From: JAWKUK01 sp041398605
GTDB taxonomy: Bacteria; Planctomycetota; UBA1135; GCA-002686595
Reading direction: 5' to 3'
NCBI GenBank assembly: GCA_041398605.1
Contig: JAWKUK010000009.1
Span: 186,001-250,000 of the forward strand
DNA length: 64,000 nucleotides
Within the stretch, counting starts at the first letter, position 1. Each line of letters begins with the position of its first letter. Shown piece after piece: positions 17,955-25,940 of this stretch. The position numbers and the translations under genes were made by a program. Below the pieces are notes generated by a model. The model did no database searches, was not told the origin of the DNA, and saw only the letters and a program-made list of their open reading frames with translations.

Positions 17955-19606
17955 GCGCGTCCAAGCGGCCGCTCGTGCGGCTCTACGCGGTCTGCAGCAT
18001 CGCGGTCCTGGCGGCGTTCGGCGCCTTGACGGCGCTCGTCGTGCGCCAGCAGGCCGCGCACGCAGTTGCGGTCGCTGAAGCCCTGCACCACGAAGACATC
18101 CGGACGGCGCTGTGGCGCATGGAGACGCGCGTGACGAGCTTGCTGGCGCTGACGACGAGCCGGGCGGGCCTCGTCGACCAGCGGCCTGGCTCGTACTCCG
18201 CGAATTGGATCGACCCTTCGTTGAACGCGCTGAACCCCACCGAGGCGCCCGATGAGTGCGTCCAGCGGGAGCTCGTCGCCGCCGCGGACGAGGCCTACGC
18301 GATGACGTGCGCCGTGATGCCCAAGGGCGGCGCGAACGACCTCGCCGCCGCCCCGCCGCCGGTACCGAACTGGACGAACCCGTTGCAGCAGAATATCGCG
18401 AACCGCGGCGTGCAGCGCAGCGTCGACGAGTACTCGCGCCGCCTCGAGGCCAATGTGGCGAACAATGCCCAGATCAGCAGCCAACTGCGTGGCGTGGGTG
18501 AGTTCTGCATCGGCCCCTTGGCGACGGTCTGGGACCGCTCCGGCGAGACGCTCGAGCTGCAGTTCGCGCGCCGCATCGAGGGCGCTGGGGGCGCGAGCCA
18601 CGAGAGCTATCGCCTGGATTGGCCGGCCCTCTCGACGCTGCTCATCGCGGAGATCACGGACCTGTTCCCGACCGCCGCGCTCGTTCCGATCGAGGCCGAC
18701 GAGCCGCCGCGCGAGGGCGCCGAACGCGCACAGCGCCTCGCCGCCATTCCGGCCCGGCTCGTCGTGCCTGCCCCCAAGCCGGCCGAGGACTTGCCGCGCG
18801 GCTACCTCTGGACCCTGGGCGGCGCTTGGACGGCGCTCCTGTTCGCGCTCGCGGTCGGCGCGCTGGCGCTGCGCGCGAGCTACGCCTACGGCGACAAGCA
18901 CCGGCGCTTCACGCACGCGGTGACGCACGAGCTGCGGACGCCGCTGACGACGTTCCGCATGTACAGCGAGATGCTCGCGCGCGGGATGGTGCCTGAAGGG
19001 TCGCGGCAGGAGTACCTGTCGACGCTGGAGTCCGAGTCCGCGCGGCTCGCGCGGCTCGTCGACAACGTGCTGCGCTACGCGCGGCTCGAGGACGGCAAGC
19101 ACGGCGCGCCGCGGCAAGAGGTCGGCGCGACGGAGCTCGTCGAGCGTTGCATCCCGGAGCTCGCGCGGACGTGCGCCAGCAACGGCGCGCAGCTCGAAGT
19201 GCAGGACGAGGTCGCGGGCGCCGTGCGCCTCAGCACCGACGCCGACGCGGTCCTGCAGATCCTGTCGAACCTCGTCGAGAACGCGTGCAAGTATGGGCGG
19301 CCGATCGAGGGCGCGCTCGACGCGCCCTCCGACGAAGACGCAACGGCGCCGATCGTGCTGCGCGCGGCGGTGCAGGGCGACCATTTGACGCTCGATGTGT
19401 GCGACTCCGGCAGCGGCGTCACGGCTGACGTTGCGCGCACGATCTTCGAGCCTTTCGACCGCGGCGGCCGCGACTCTGCGGACCGCGCGCCGGGCGTTGG
19501 GCTCGGGCTCGCGCTGTCGCGGGCGCTCGCGCAGGAGCTGGGCGGCAGCCTCACCCTTGTCCCCGCGGCGCGTGGCGCGACGTTCCGGCTGTCTCTGCCC
19601 TGCTGA
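17951..19606 (+). CDS. Two-component sensor histidine kinase
   Basis: A 551-residue membrane kinase. A first membrane helix (about residues 11-31) and a second (about 287-309) enclose a roughly 255-residue extracytoplasmic sensor region with no recognised fold. The dimerisation/phosphoacceptor domain follows with His326 in THELRTPLT. The ATP-binding domain has the N box LSNLVENACKYG, the G1 box VCDSGSGVT, the F box TIFEPFDRGG and the G2 box GVGLGLALSRALAQELGG. The start is a TTG at 17951 overlapping the regulator's stop, chosen because it places the first helix correctly and no better start exists. It is partnered with the response regulator just upstream. The signal is unknown. Confidence 0.9.
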   Translation: MSASKRPLVRLYAVCSIAVLAAFGALTALVVRQQAAHAVAVAEALHHEDIRTALWRMETRVTSLLALTTSRAGLVDQRPGSYSANWIDPSLNALNPTEAPDECVQRELVAAADEAYAMTCAVMPKGGANDLAAAPPPVPNWTNPLQQNIANRGVQRSVDEYSRRLEANVANNAQISSQLRGVGEFCIGPLATVWDRSGETLELQFARRIEGAGGASHESYRLDWPALSTLLIAEITDLFPTAALVPIEADEPPREGAERAQRLAAIPARLVVPAPKPAEDLPRGYLWTLGGAWTALLFALAVGALALRASYAYGDKHRRFTHAVTHELRTPLTTFRMYSEMLARGMVPEGSRQEYLSTLESESARLARLVDNVLRYARLEDGKHGAPRQEVGATELVERCIPELARTCASNGAQLEVQDEVAGAVRLSTDADAVLQILSNLVENACKYGRPIEGALDAPSDEDATAPIVLRAAVQGDHLTLDVCDSGSGVTADVARTIFEPFDRGGRDSADRAPGVGLGLALSRALAQELGGSLTLVPAARGATFRLSLPC

Positions 19607-19641
19607 CCGGCGGCGCCGAGCTCAAGGCTCAGAGCCGACCA

Positions 19642-20778
19642 TCAGCGCAGGAGCAGCCACGCTGCCTCCGCGACAGGCCCGAGGCGCGCCCACTCGCTGT
19701 TCGTCATCAACACGAGGCCGACACGCTCGTCAGGGAAGAACTGCATCAAGGTGCGCGTCTTCTCCTGCGAGCCCGTGTGCGCGACACGCAGGCGTCCGTC
19801 GACCCGCGCGACGCCAAACCCGAGGCCATAGCTCGTCGCCGCGCCGTCCGCGGTGCGCTGCGCCGTCCACATGCGATCGAGCGCCCTGCGCGGCAACAGC
19901 GTGTCCCCCATCAGGGCCGCCACGAAGCGCGCGAGGTCGCCCACGGTCGAGACATAGCCGCCCCCGGGGAGCTTCCAGCTGACGTCCGTGTTCGTCGACG
20001 GCAGGACGCGCTCACCCACGCGCACGTAGCCGACTGCGCGGTGCGGCAGCTCGAGCCATTGGTAGTCTGGCCGGAACGTCATCATCCCCGCCGGCGCGGC
20101 GATGCGCGACTGCACTTGCGCGGCAAAGGGCGCACCACCAGCGCGCTGCACGACCGCGCCAAGCAACATGAAGCCGTGCGTGGTGTAGGAGTATGTGGTG
20201 CCCGGCTGCGCGATGAGCGGCGACTCCTTGAACATGTCGAGCGCGACGACGAGGTCCTCGAAGGGGTGCTCGGCCTCGTACTCGCGCTTCGTCCGCACGA
20301 CCTCGCCGTTGGTGTAGTGCACGACGCCGCCCTGGTGGCACAGGAGCTGCCGCGCCGAGATCGGCCATGGCTTCTCCGGGAACTCGGGCACGTATTCGCG
20401 CACATCACGGTCCAGGTCCAGGGCGCCTGACTCGACGAGCTGCAGCGCCGCGACCGCCGTCACCGGCTTCGAGATCGAGGCCCAGCGAAACAGCGTGTGC
20501 GCAGCGACCGGCTGCTCGTTGGCGCGGTCCGCCAGGCCGAAGTAGAGCTCGTGCGCGACGCGGCCTTCGCGCACGACGCCGACGGCCAGCCCCACGAGGC
20601 CCTGCGCGTCGAACTCCTTGCGCAGCGCGCCCTGCAGCGCCGTGAGCTGCGCCTCGGAGAGCGCGCCCGCCTCCGGCGGCGCGGCAGAGGCCTGCCCAAA
20701 GGCCCCCGCGGAGAGCGAGCCGAGCGTGAGGAGGAGCGTAGAGGTGAGCGCGCTCACGAGACGGATCAGCCAAGGCAT
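19642..20778 (-). CDS. Exported serine hydrolase of the beta-lactamase class C / EstB family
   Basis: A 378-residue protein with signal peptide (MPWLIRLVSALTSTLLLTLG, cut near AFGQASA). The serine-lysine pair is in S101-I-S-K104 (RWASISKPVT) and the second motif is TTYSYTTHGFMLLG, where class C enzymes have Y-S/A-N; here Tyr replaces Asn. A C-terminal motif in the position of KTG is HTGSQEKTR. Members of this superfamily are esterases, D-aminopeptidases, beta-lactamases or DD-peptidases; sequence alone does not separate these, and a simple resistance role should not be assumed. It is divergent from the sulfatase gene, with a tandem repeat array between them. Confidence 0.87.
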   Translation of the reverse strand: MPWLIRLVSALTSTLLLTLGSLSAGAFGQASAAPPEAGALSEAQLTALQGALRKEFDAQGLVGLAVGVVREGRVAHELYFGLADRANEQPVAAHTLFRWASISKPVTAVAALQLVESGALDLDRDVREYVPEFPEKPWPISARQLLCHQGGVVHYTNGEVVRTKREYEAEHPFEDLVVALDMFKESPLIAQPGTTYSYTTHGFMLLGAVVQRAGGAPFAAQVQSRIAAPAGMMTFRPDYQWLELPHRAVGYVRVGERVLPSTNTDVSWKLPGGGYVSTVGDLARFVAALMGDTLLPRRALDRMWTAQRTADGAATSYGLGFGVARVDGRLRVAHTGSQEKTRTLMQFFPDERVGLVLMTNSEWARLGPVAEAAWLLLR

Positions 20779-20800
20779 GGACCCAAGGTAACGCGCCCCC

Positions 20801-20887
20801 AGCGATCGCGCCCCCTGCGATCACACACCCTGCGATCGCGCCCCCTGCGATCACACACCCTGCGATCACACACCCTGCGAGCGCACC
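20801..20887. repeat. Tandem 15-bp repeat array in a divergent promoter region
   Basis: Five complete 15-base units and a partial sixth. The shared start is TGCGATC (AGCGATC in unit 1) and the ending is either GCGCCCCC (units 1 and 3) or ACACACCC (units 2, 4 and 5). The array fills most of the 129 bases between the serine hydrolase (leftward, start 20778) and the sulfatase (rightward, start 20908). The period of 15 bases is about one and a half helix turns. It could hold operator copies or be a simple slippage array. Confidence 0.85.
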
Positions 20888-20907
20888 TTGTCGGCTACGC
20901 TCTCGGC

Positions 20908-22320
20908 ATGTTGCACGCACTCGCGCTCGCCTGCCTCGCCGTCGCCCAGGAGGGCCAGAGGCGCCCGCCGAACGTCGTGGTCCTCGTCGCAGACGACCTG
21001 GGTTGGCGCGACCTAGGCTGCACGGGCAGCTCGTTCTATCACACGCCAAACCTCGACCGGCTGGCGCGCGAAGGCACGCGCTTCGAGACTGCCTACGCCG
21101 CTGCGCCAGTCTGCTCGCCGAGCCGCGCCGCGCTGATGACGGGCAAGGCGCCCGCGCGGCTCGACACGACCGATTGGTTCGGCGCGTCGCGCAAGGGCGC
21201 GCTCTTGCCCGCGCCCTATGTGAACCACCTGCCGCTCGAGGAGGTGACGCTGGCCGAGGCCTTGCGCGAGGCGGGCTACGAGACCGCGTTCCTCGGCAAG
21301 TGGCACCTCGGCGGGGACGGCTTCCTGCCGCAGGACCAGGGCTTCCAACAGAACATCGGCGGCTGCGAATGGGGCGCGCCGCACAAGGGCTACTTCGCGC
21401 CGTGGTCCTTGCCCGGCTACGACGACTCGGAGGTCCCCAAGGGCACCCATCTGACGCAGCACCTCACGGACCGCGCCGTCGGCTTCATCGAGGCCCAGGC
21501 GAGCGCGGGTGACGCCCCATTCCTGTGCTGGCTGTCGTACTACGTCGTGCACACGCCGCTGCAGGCGCCCGAGGAGCTGCGCGCGCCGTACGAGGCGGCG
21601 CGCGCCGCGCTCGCCTACACCGACGCCGAGCGCTGGGGCACCGAGGGCGCGCGCAAGGCGCGCCTCGTGCAGGACCACGCCACCTACGCCGGCATGGTCG
21701 CGGCGCTCGACCAGAGCGTGGGGCGCGTGCTCGACGCGCTCGATCGGCTGGGGCTCGCCGAGGACACGATCGTCGTCTTCACCAGCGACAACGGCGGCCT
21801 CTCGACCTCCGAGGGCCACCCGACGTCGAACCTCCCCGCCCGCGCGGGCAAGGGCTGGCTGTACGAAGGCGGCCTGCGCGTCCCGATGATCTGGCGGGGC
21901 CCGGGCGTGCCCGCTGGGGCGCGCGCGCTCGACCCGGCGATCGGGATGGACGTCTACCCGACGCTGCTCGAGCTCTGCGGGCTCGCGGCGCGCCCCTCAC
22001 AACACGTCGACGGCGCGAGCCTCGCGCCCGTGTTCGCCGGCGCGCCGCTCGCGCCGCGCGCGCTGCACTTCCACTATCCGCACTACGGCAACCAAGGCGG
22101 CGCGCCGAGCACGGCGGTGCGCGTGGGCGACCAGAAGCTCGTGCATTGGTACGAGGACGGGCGGACGGAGCTCTTCGACCTTGCGCGTGACTTCGGCGAG
22201 GCGATCGACCTCGCGGCGCTGCTGCCCGAGCGCGCGGTTGCGCTCGCGCGCGTGCACGACACGTGGCTCCATGAGGTCGCCGCGAAGCTGCCTGTGCCGA
22301 ACCCGGAGTTCAAGCCGTGA
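20908..22320 (+). CDS. Exported sulfatase (arylsulfatase A family)
   Basis: A 470-residue sulfatase. The ATG at 20908 begins a short signal peptide (MLHALALACLAVAQEG). The metal site opens with NVVVLVADDLGWRDLGC. Cys69 in CSPSRAALMTG is the residue converted to formylglycine (C-x-P-x-R intact); GKWHLGGDGFLP and VFTSDNGG follow with further catalytic and calcium-binding residues. The C-terminus has the typical LFDLARDFGEAIDLA segment. Substrates are probably sulfated polysaccharides, as for many planctomycete sulfatases; the particular sugar cannot be told. Maturation would need a formylglycine-generating enzyme, which is not in the window. The next gene starts inside its stop codon (GTGA). 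Confidence 0.92.
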   Translation: MLHALALACLAVAQEGQRRPPNVVVLVADDLGWRDLGCTGSSFYHTPNLDRLAREGTRFETAYAAAPVCSPSRAALMTGKAPARLDTTDWFGASRKGALLPAPYVNHLPLEEVTLAEALREAGYETAFLGKWHLGGDGFLPQDQGFQQNIGGCEWGAPHKGYFAPWSLPGYDDSEVPKGTHLTQHLTDRAVGFIEAQASAGDAPFLCWLSYYVVHTPLQAPEELRAPYEAARAALAYTDAERWGTEGARKARLVQDHATYAGMVAALDQSVGRVLDALDRLGLAEDTIVVFTSDNGGLSTSEGHPTSNLPARAGKGWLYEGGLRVPMIWRGPGVPAGARALDPAIGMDVYPTLLELCGLAARPSQHVDGASLAPVFAGAPLAPRALHFHYPHYGNQGGAPSTAVRVGDQKLVHWYEDGRTELFDLARDFGEAIDLAALLPERAVALARVHDTWLHEVAAKLPVPNPEFKP

Positions 22321-22718
22321 CGCGCAAGGCCACACGCGCCCAGGCGCCGAGACAGGCACCCGCGCGGGCACCCGCGCGGGCGCCCGGCCACGCCGCCGCG
22401 GCGCCCGATATGCGCCGCCAGCGCATCCTCGCGACGATCGACTCGATCCCGCGCGGTCGCGTGGCGACCTACGGCGGGGTCGCAGCCGAAGCAGGCATGC
22501 CCCGCAACGCGCGTTATGTGGCGCGGGTGCTGCGCGAGCTGCCGTCCGGACACGCGCTGCCGTGGCACCGCATCATCGGCGCGGGCGGCGTCCTGAAGAC
22601 CACGGGGGCGTCCGCGACCCTCCAAGCGCGGCTCTTGCGCGCCGAAGGCGTCGAGGTCCGCGACGGGCGCGTGCCGCTGCAGACGTTCCTGTGGCCGGCG
22701 ACCGCCCCGGCGCAATGA
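22317..22718 (+). CDS. Alkyltransferase-like (ATL) DNA repair protein
   Basis: A 133-residue relative of O6-methylguanine-DNA methyltransferase. The DNA-binding domain is clear: GRVATYGGVAAEAGMPRNAR and LPSGHALPWHRIIGAGG. The active-site P-C-H-R of true methyltransferases is P-W-H-R here, the hallmark of ATL proteins, which bind O6-alkylguanine and hand it to nucleotide excision repair instead of repairing it themselves. Residues 1-31 are an Arg/Ala/Pro-rich extension with two perfect APARAPARAP-like units. The GTG start overlaps the sulfatase stop; an ATG at 22410 would give the classic 102-residue ATL length and is a fair alternative. Its link with the sulfatase seems to be position only. 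Confidence 0.88.
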   Translation: MTRKATRAQAPRQAPARAPARAPGHAAAAPDMRRQRILATIDSIPRGRVATYGGVAAEAGMPRNARYVARVLRELPSGHALPWHRIIGAGGVLKTTGASATLQARLLRAEGVEVRDGRVPLQTFLWPATAPAQ

Positions 22719-22751
22719 GCCGCCGCAGCAGAGCGCGCCCCGATCAAAGGA

Positions 22752-22789
22752 GCGCCGCGGCCCCATCCCTGTTCCCCGGGCCGCAGCGC
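22752..22789. terminator. Bidirectional terminator hairpin
   Basis: The arms GCGCCGCGGCCC (22752-22763) and GGGCCGCAGCGC (22778-22789) pair with one mismatch around a 14-base loop. It lies between the converging ends of the ATL gene (22718) and the FAD oxidoreductase gene (22900). Confidence 0.5.
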
Positions 22790-22899
22790 TCACAAAACGA
22801 AGCGACCGAATGAGACCGGCGCCCCGTGAACGCCGGCGCGGGCCTGGATCAAGCTTCCGTGATTCCGGTCGACGGCGCGCCGCTGCCACGGAGCGGCGG

Positions 22900-23997
22900 T
22901 CAAGCGAGCGCCCACTCGACCGCGTCGTCGGCGCACAGCGCCCCCACGATGTTGCCGGTGCCGCTGTAGGCCCCGATCGCAAAGACGCCGGGGCGGACCT
23001 CTTCGGCGACCGGCCTGCCGTCCGCGGTGTAACTGACGCTCGCCGCCCAGCGGTGTGTGATCGGCGCGCGGGTGCCGATGTGCTCACGTAGGAACCGCTC
23101 GAGGCGCGACTGGATGAACTCCGAGGGGGTCGCGTCGCGCGTCCATTCCGTCTCAAGCGCGTGATCGCGGAAGCCGCCGAGCGCGACGGTCTCGTCTGCG
23201 AGCTGTTGCCAGTACTCATATCCGTCGCGCCAGTACACGGGGCGCGGGATCGAAACGTCGGACGCGGGCGCCGTCGCCAACATCTGCAGGCGCGCGGTGC
23301 GGACGCGCGGCGCGAGTTCGGGCAGCACGAGCTCCAAGCGGCCGTCGACCGCGACGATCACGCGCCGGCACGTGACGACGCCGCGGTCCGTGACGACGCG
23401 GTCGCCGTGGACCTCAACGGCGCGGGTCCGCGTGTAGAGGCGCGCGCCGGCGGCGAGCGCGAGCCGCGCCAGCGCGCGGACACGCGCGAGCGGCTGCATG
23501 ACGCCGTCCGTCGGGAACAGCAGGCCCTCGCCCTCTGCGCCGACGTACCACTCGACGGGGAAGCCGTCGCGCTGCAGCTCAGCGAAGTGCGCGCGGCAGT
23601 CTTCGCGCTCTTCCTCCGAGGCCGCGATGCGCAGCGAGCCCGTGCGCCGCGTCCATTGCGGGAGCTCGGCGAAGACCGCGTCGAGCTCCGTGAGGGTCCT
23701 GCGATAGAGCGCGGCCGCGAACGGCCGCCCGTGGGCGCGCACCGCGTCGTGGTAGAAGTCGGCGAGGCCCGCCAGCAAGAGGCCGCCGTTGCGACCGGCC
23801 GCGCCAGCGCCGACGTCTGCGGCGTCGAGGCCGACGACGTCGACCCCGCGCGCCCGCAGCGCGCGCACGGCGACGAGCCCGCTGCCGCCGAGGCCTACGA
23901 CGCAGACGTCGCAGCGCGCCGGGCCCGCGAGCGGCGCCGGCGCCTGCCAGCCTGGCTCGGTGTCCCAGATCGGAGTGTTGGACGGCGCGACGGACAT
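22900..23997 (-). CDS. FAD-dependent amino acid/amine oxidoreductase (DAO family)
   Basis: A 365-residue flavoenzyme. The dinucleotide-binding motif is CDVCVVGLGGSGLVAVRALR (about residues 21-40), followed by the second FAD contact GAGAAGRNGGLLLAG. The C-terminus has the DAO-family block GVFAIGAYSGTGNIVGALCADD. The middle resembles DadA/PuuB-type oxidases that oxidise free amino acids or gamma-glutamylated amines with oxygen or quinones as acceptor. There is no signal peptide. The ATG at 23997 fits best; the frame stays open upstream for 47 codons without typical composition. It is divergent from a PLP decarboxylase gene (start 24169), suggesting linked amino acid or amine metabolism. Confidence 0.85.
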   Translation of the reverse strand: MSVAPSNTPIWDTEPGWQAPAPLAGPARCDVCVVGLGGSGLVAVRALRARGVDVVGLDAADVGAGAAGRNGGLLLAGLADFYHDAVRAHGRPFAAALYRRTLTELDAVFAELPQWTRRTGSLRIAASEEEREDCRAHFAELQRDGFPVEWYVGAEGEGLLFPTDGVMQPLARVRALARLALAAGARLYTRTRAVEVHGDRVVTDRGVVTCRRVIVAVDGRLELVLPELAPRVRTARLQMLATAPASDVSIPRPVYWRDGYEYWQQLADETVALGGFRDHALETEWTRDATPSEFIQSRLERFLREHIGTRAPITHRWAASVSYTADGRPVAEEVRPGVFAIGAYSGTGNIVGALCADDAVEWALA

Positions 23998-24168
23998 GCG
24001 CGAGGTGGTGCGGCGCGGGATCGGGGTCGTGGGCTCACTTTGGCGACGCGCCGGAGCGAGGCCGAGAGCGTACCGCGCCGCCCGCACCCAGCGCCCACAT
24101 CCCAGCGCCCACATCCGATGGGCGACGGCCGATCCCACGGCCCGCCCGCCGCTACCCTATGCGCTCGC

Positions 24169-25626
24169 ATGCAAACGGCACAACCCTCGCTCACGGACCG
24201 CATCACCGCGCTGGAGGCGACCGCGCGCGCCCTCGAAGAGGCGCCCGAGGTGCGCCGCGAGTGGACGCGCGACGTCGTCGGCTTCGCGCACGAGGTGCTC
24301 GACGGCCTCGAGGCGCGCAAGGCGTGGGACACGGCGGGCGGCGCGCGCGAGGCGCTGCTGGCGCTCGGCGTGCCGGAACACCCGACCACGCTCGCTCACG
24401 CGCTGCAGCTCGTGCGCGACGAGGTCGATGGGCCGGGCTTGCAGCCGGCGTCCGGCGGGCACCTCGGGTACATCCCTGGCGGCGGCGTGTTCCCTGGCGC
24501 GCTCGGTGACTTCATCGCGGCGGTGACCAACCGCTATGCGGGCGTGCGTTACGCAGGGCCGGGCGCCGTCGCGGTCGAGAACCTGATGCTGCGCTGGCTG
24601 CGCGACGCGCTGGGCCTGCCGGAGGGCGCGCACGGGACGCTGACGTCAGGCGGCTCGATCGCGACGCTCGTCGCGTTCTGCGCCGCGCGCGACGGGCGGA
24701 ACGTGCGCGCGCGCGACGTCGAGCGCACGGTCGTCTACATGACGCGCCAAGCCCACCACTGCGTGAAGAAGTCGCTGGCGATCGCGGGCCTCGCCGAGTG
24801 CGTGCAGCGCGCCGTGCCGATCGACGCGCGCTATCGCATGGACGTGGACGCGCTGCGCGCGATGGTGCGCGAGGACCGCGCGCAGGGCCGCGCGCCGTTC
24901 ATGGTGGTCGGGACCGCCGGCACGACCGACACGGGCGCGATGGACCCGCTGGACGCGCTCGCGGACGTCGCCGCGGGAGAGGGCCTCTGGTACCACGTCG
25001 ACGCGGCCTACGGCGGCGCGTTTGTGCTCGTCGACGAGCTGCGCCCGATCTTCCGCGGCATCGAGCGCGCGGACTCCATTGTCGTCGATCCCCACAAGGG
25101 GCTGTTCCTGCCCTACGGGACCGGCGCGGTGCTGGTCCGCGACGCGCGCCACTTGGCCCCGAGCCACGCGCACCGCGGCGCGTACTTGCAGGACGTCACC
25201 GATGTCCTGGACGAGCCCTCGCCCGCCGACCTCTCGCCCGAGCTGACGCGGCACTTCCGTGGCCTGCGCATGTGGCTGCCGCTGGTCCTGCACGGCGTCG
25301 CGCGGTTCCGCGCGGCGCTGCTGGAGAAGCACCTCCTGGCGCGTTACTTCCGCGAGCGTGTCGCGGCGCTCGGCTTCGAGGTCGGGCCCGAGCCGGACCT
25401 CTCCGTCGTTCTGTTCCGCTGGGCGCACCGCGGCGCTGGCGCCGACGCAGGCGCGGACGAGCGCAATCGCGCGCTGTTGGGGGCGGTGCTCGACGACGGC
25501 CGCGTGTTCTTGTCGTCGACGACGATCGACGGCGTGTTCTGGCTGCGCGTCGCGGTCCTGTGCTTCCGCACGCACCGCGACCGCGTCGATCACTTGCTGG
25601 GGGTGTTGGAGCGCGCGACGCGCTGA
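24169..25626 (+). CDS. Group II PLP-dependent amino acid decarboxylase
   Basis: A 485-residue pyridoxal-phosphate enzyme of the glutamate/aromatic amino acid/histidine decarboxylase group. SGGHLGYIPGGGVFPGALGD opens the catalytic domain; LTSGGSIATLVAFCAARD binds the cofactor phosphate; TAGTTDTGAMDPLDALADVA and WYHVDAAYGG contact the ring; the cofactor Lys lies in VVDPHKGLFLPYGTG. Length is typical. The substrate side cannot be assigned with confidence. The ATG at 24169 is chosen; the frame is open far upstream, but that stretch is the antisense of the oxidoreductase gene. A second, distant paralogue of the same group sits at 28231-29688. Confidence 0.88.
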   Translation: MQTAQPSLTDRITALEATARALEEAPEVRREWTRDVVGFAHEVLDGLEARKAWDTAGGAREALLALGVPEHPTTLAHALQLVRDEVDGPGLQPASGGHLGYIPGGGVFPGALGDFIAAVTNRYAGVRYAGPGAVAVENLMLRWLRDALGLPEGAHGTLTSGGSIATLVAFCAARDGRNVRARDVERTVVYMTRQAHHCVKKSLAIAGLAECVQRAVPIDARYRMDVDALRAMVREDRAQGRAPFMVVGTAGTTDTGAMDPLDALADVAAGEGLWYHVDAAYGGAFVLVDELRPIFRGIERADSIVVDPHKGLFLPYGTGAVLVRDARHLAPSHAHRGAYLQDVTDVLDEPSPADLSPELTRHFRGLRMWLPLVLHGVARFRAALLEKHLLARYFRERVAALGFEVGPEPDLSVVLFRWAHRGAGADAGADERNRALLGAVLDDGRVFLSSTTIDGVFWLRVAVLCFRTHRDRVDHLLGVLERATR

Positions 25627-25653
25627 GCGCGCGCTCAGCCGTACCCCGCGCGC

Positions 25654-25929
25654 TCAGCCGTACGTGGCGCGCACCTCGCGCCGGATGCGCGCGCGCTCGG
25701 AGGCGGCGACGACCAGCGAGCGCGCGGCATGGTCCGCCGCGCCGATCGCGTTGAAGTTCTCGCGCCCCTGCCGCAGCGTGATGTGGTTCGGGCCCGAGAC
25801 CTCGTCCAGCCGGTCCATGCCCTGCCCGTCATCCTGCCAATAGCACACCGGGCAGATCTCGTGGCTGCCGTGCGAGTGCAGCGTGTAGTAGTCGCAGCAC
25901 GGGCACTGATAGCGTCCTTGGAGCCCCAT
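25654..25929 (-). CDS. Small CPCC-family cysteine-rich protein
   Basis: A 91-residue protein. The N-terminal part is a compact zinc-ribbon-like knot: YQCPCCDYYTLHSHGSHEI followed by CPVCYWQDD, that is CPCC and CPVC pairs spaced as in the CPCC domain family of small bacterial proteins. The rest (NHITLRQGRENFNAIGA and an Arg-rich helix) is also typical of that family. The function of the family is unknown; some members occur with toxin-immunity loci, which is not evident here. It lies 12 bases downstream of argJ and points the same way, so co-transcription is likely. The ATG at 25929 is the only start that keeps the domain and not a low-complexity leader. Confidence 0.82.
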   Translation of the reverse strand: MGLQGRYQCPCCDYYTLHSHGSHEICPVCYWQDDGQGMDRLDEVSGPNHITLRQGRENFNAIGAADHAARSLVVAASERARIRREVRATYG

Positions 25930-25940
25930 CGTTCGACCGG

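Noticed and set aside
23161..24168. Plus-strand 336-codon extension upstream of the 24169 decarboxylase
   Set aside because: It lies opposite the FAD oxidoreductase, which has clear motifs; family length supports the start at 24169.
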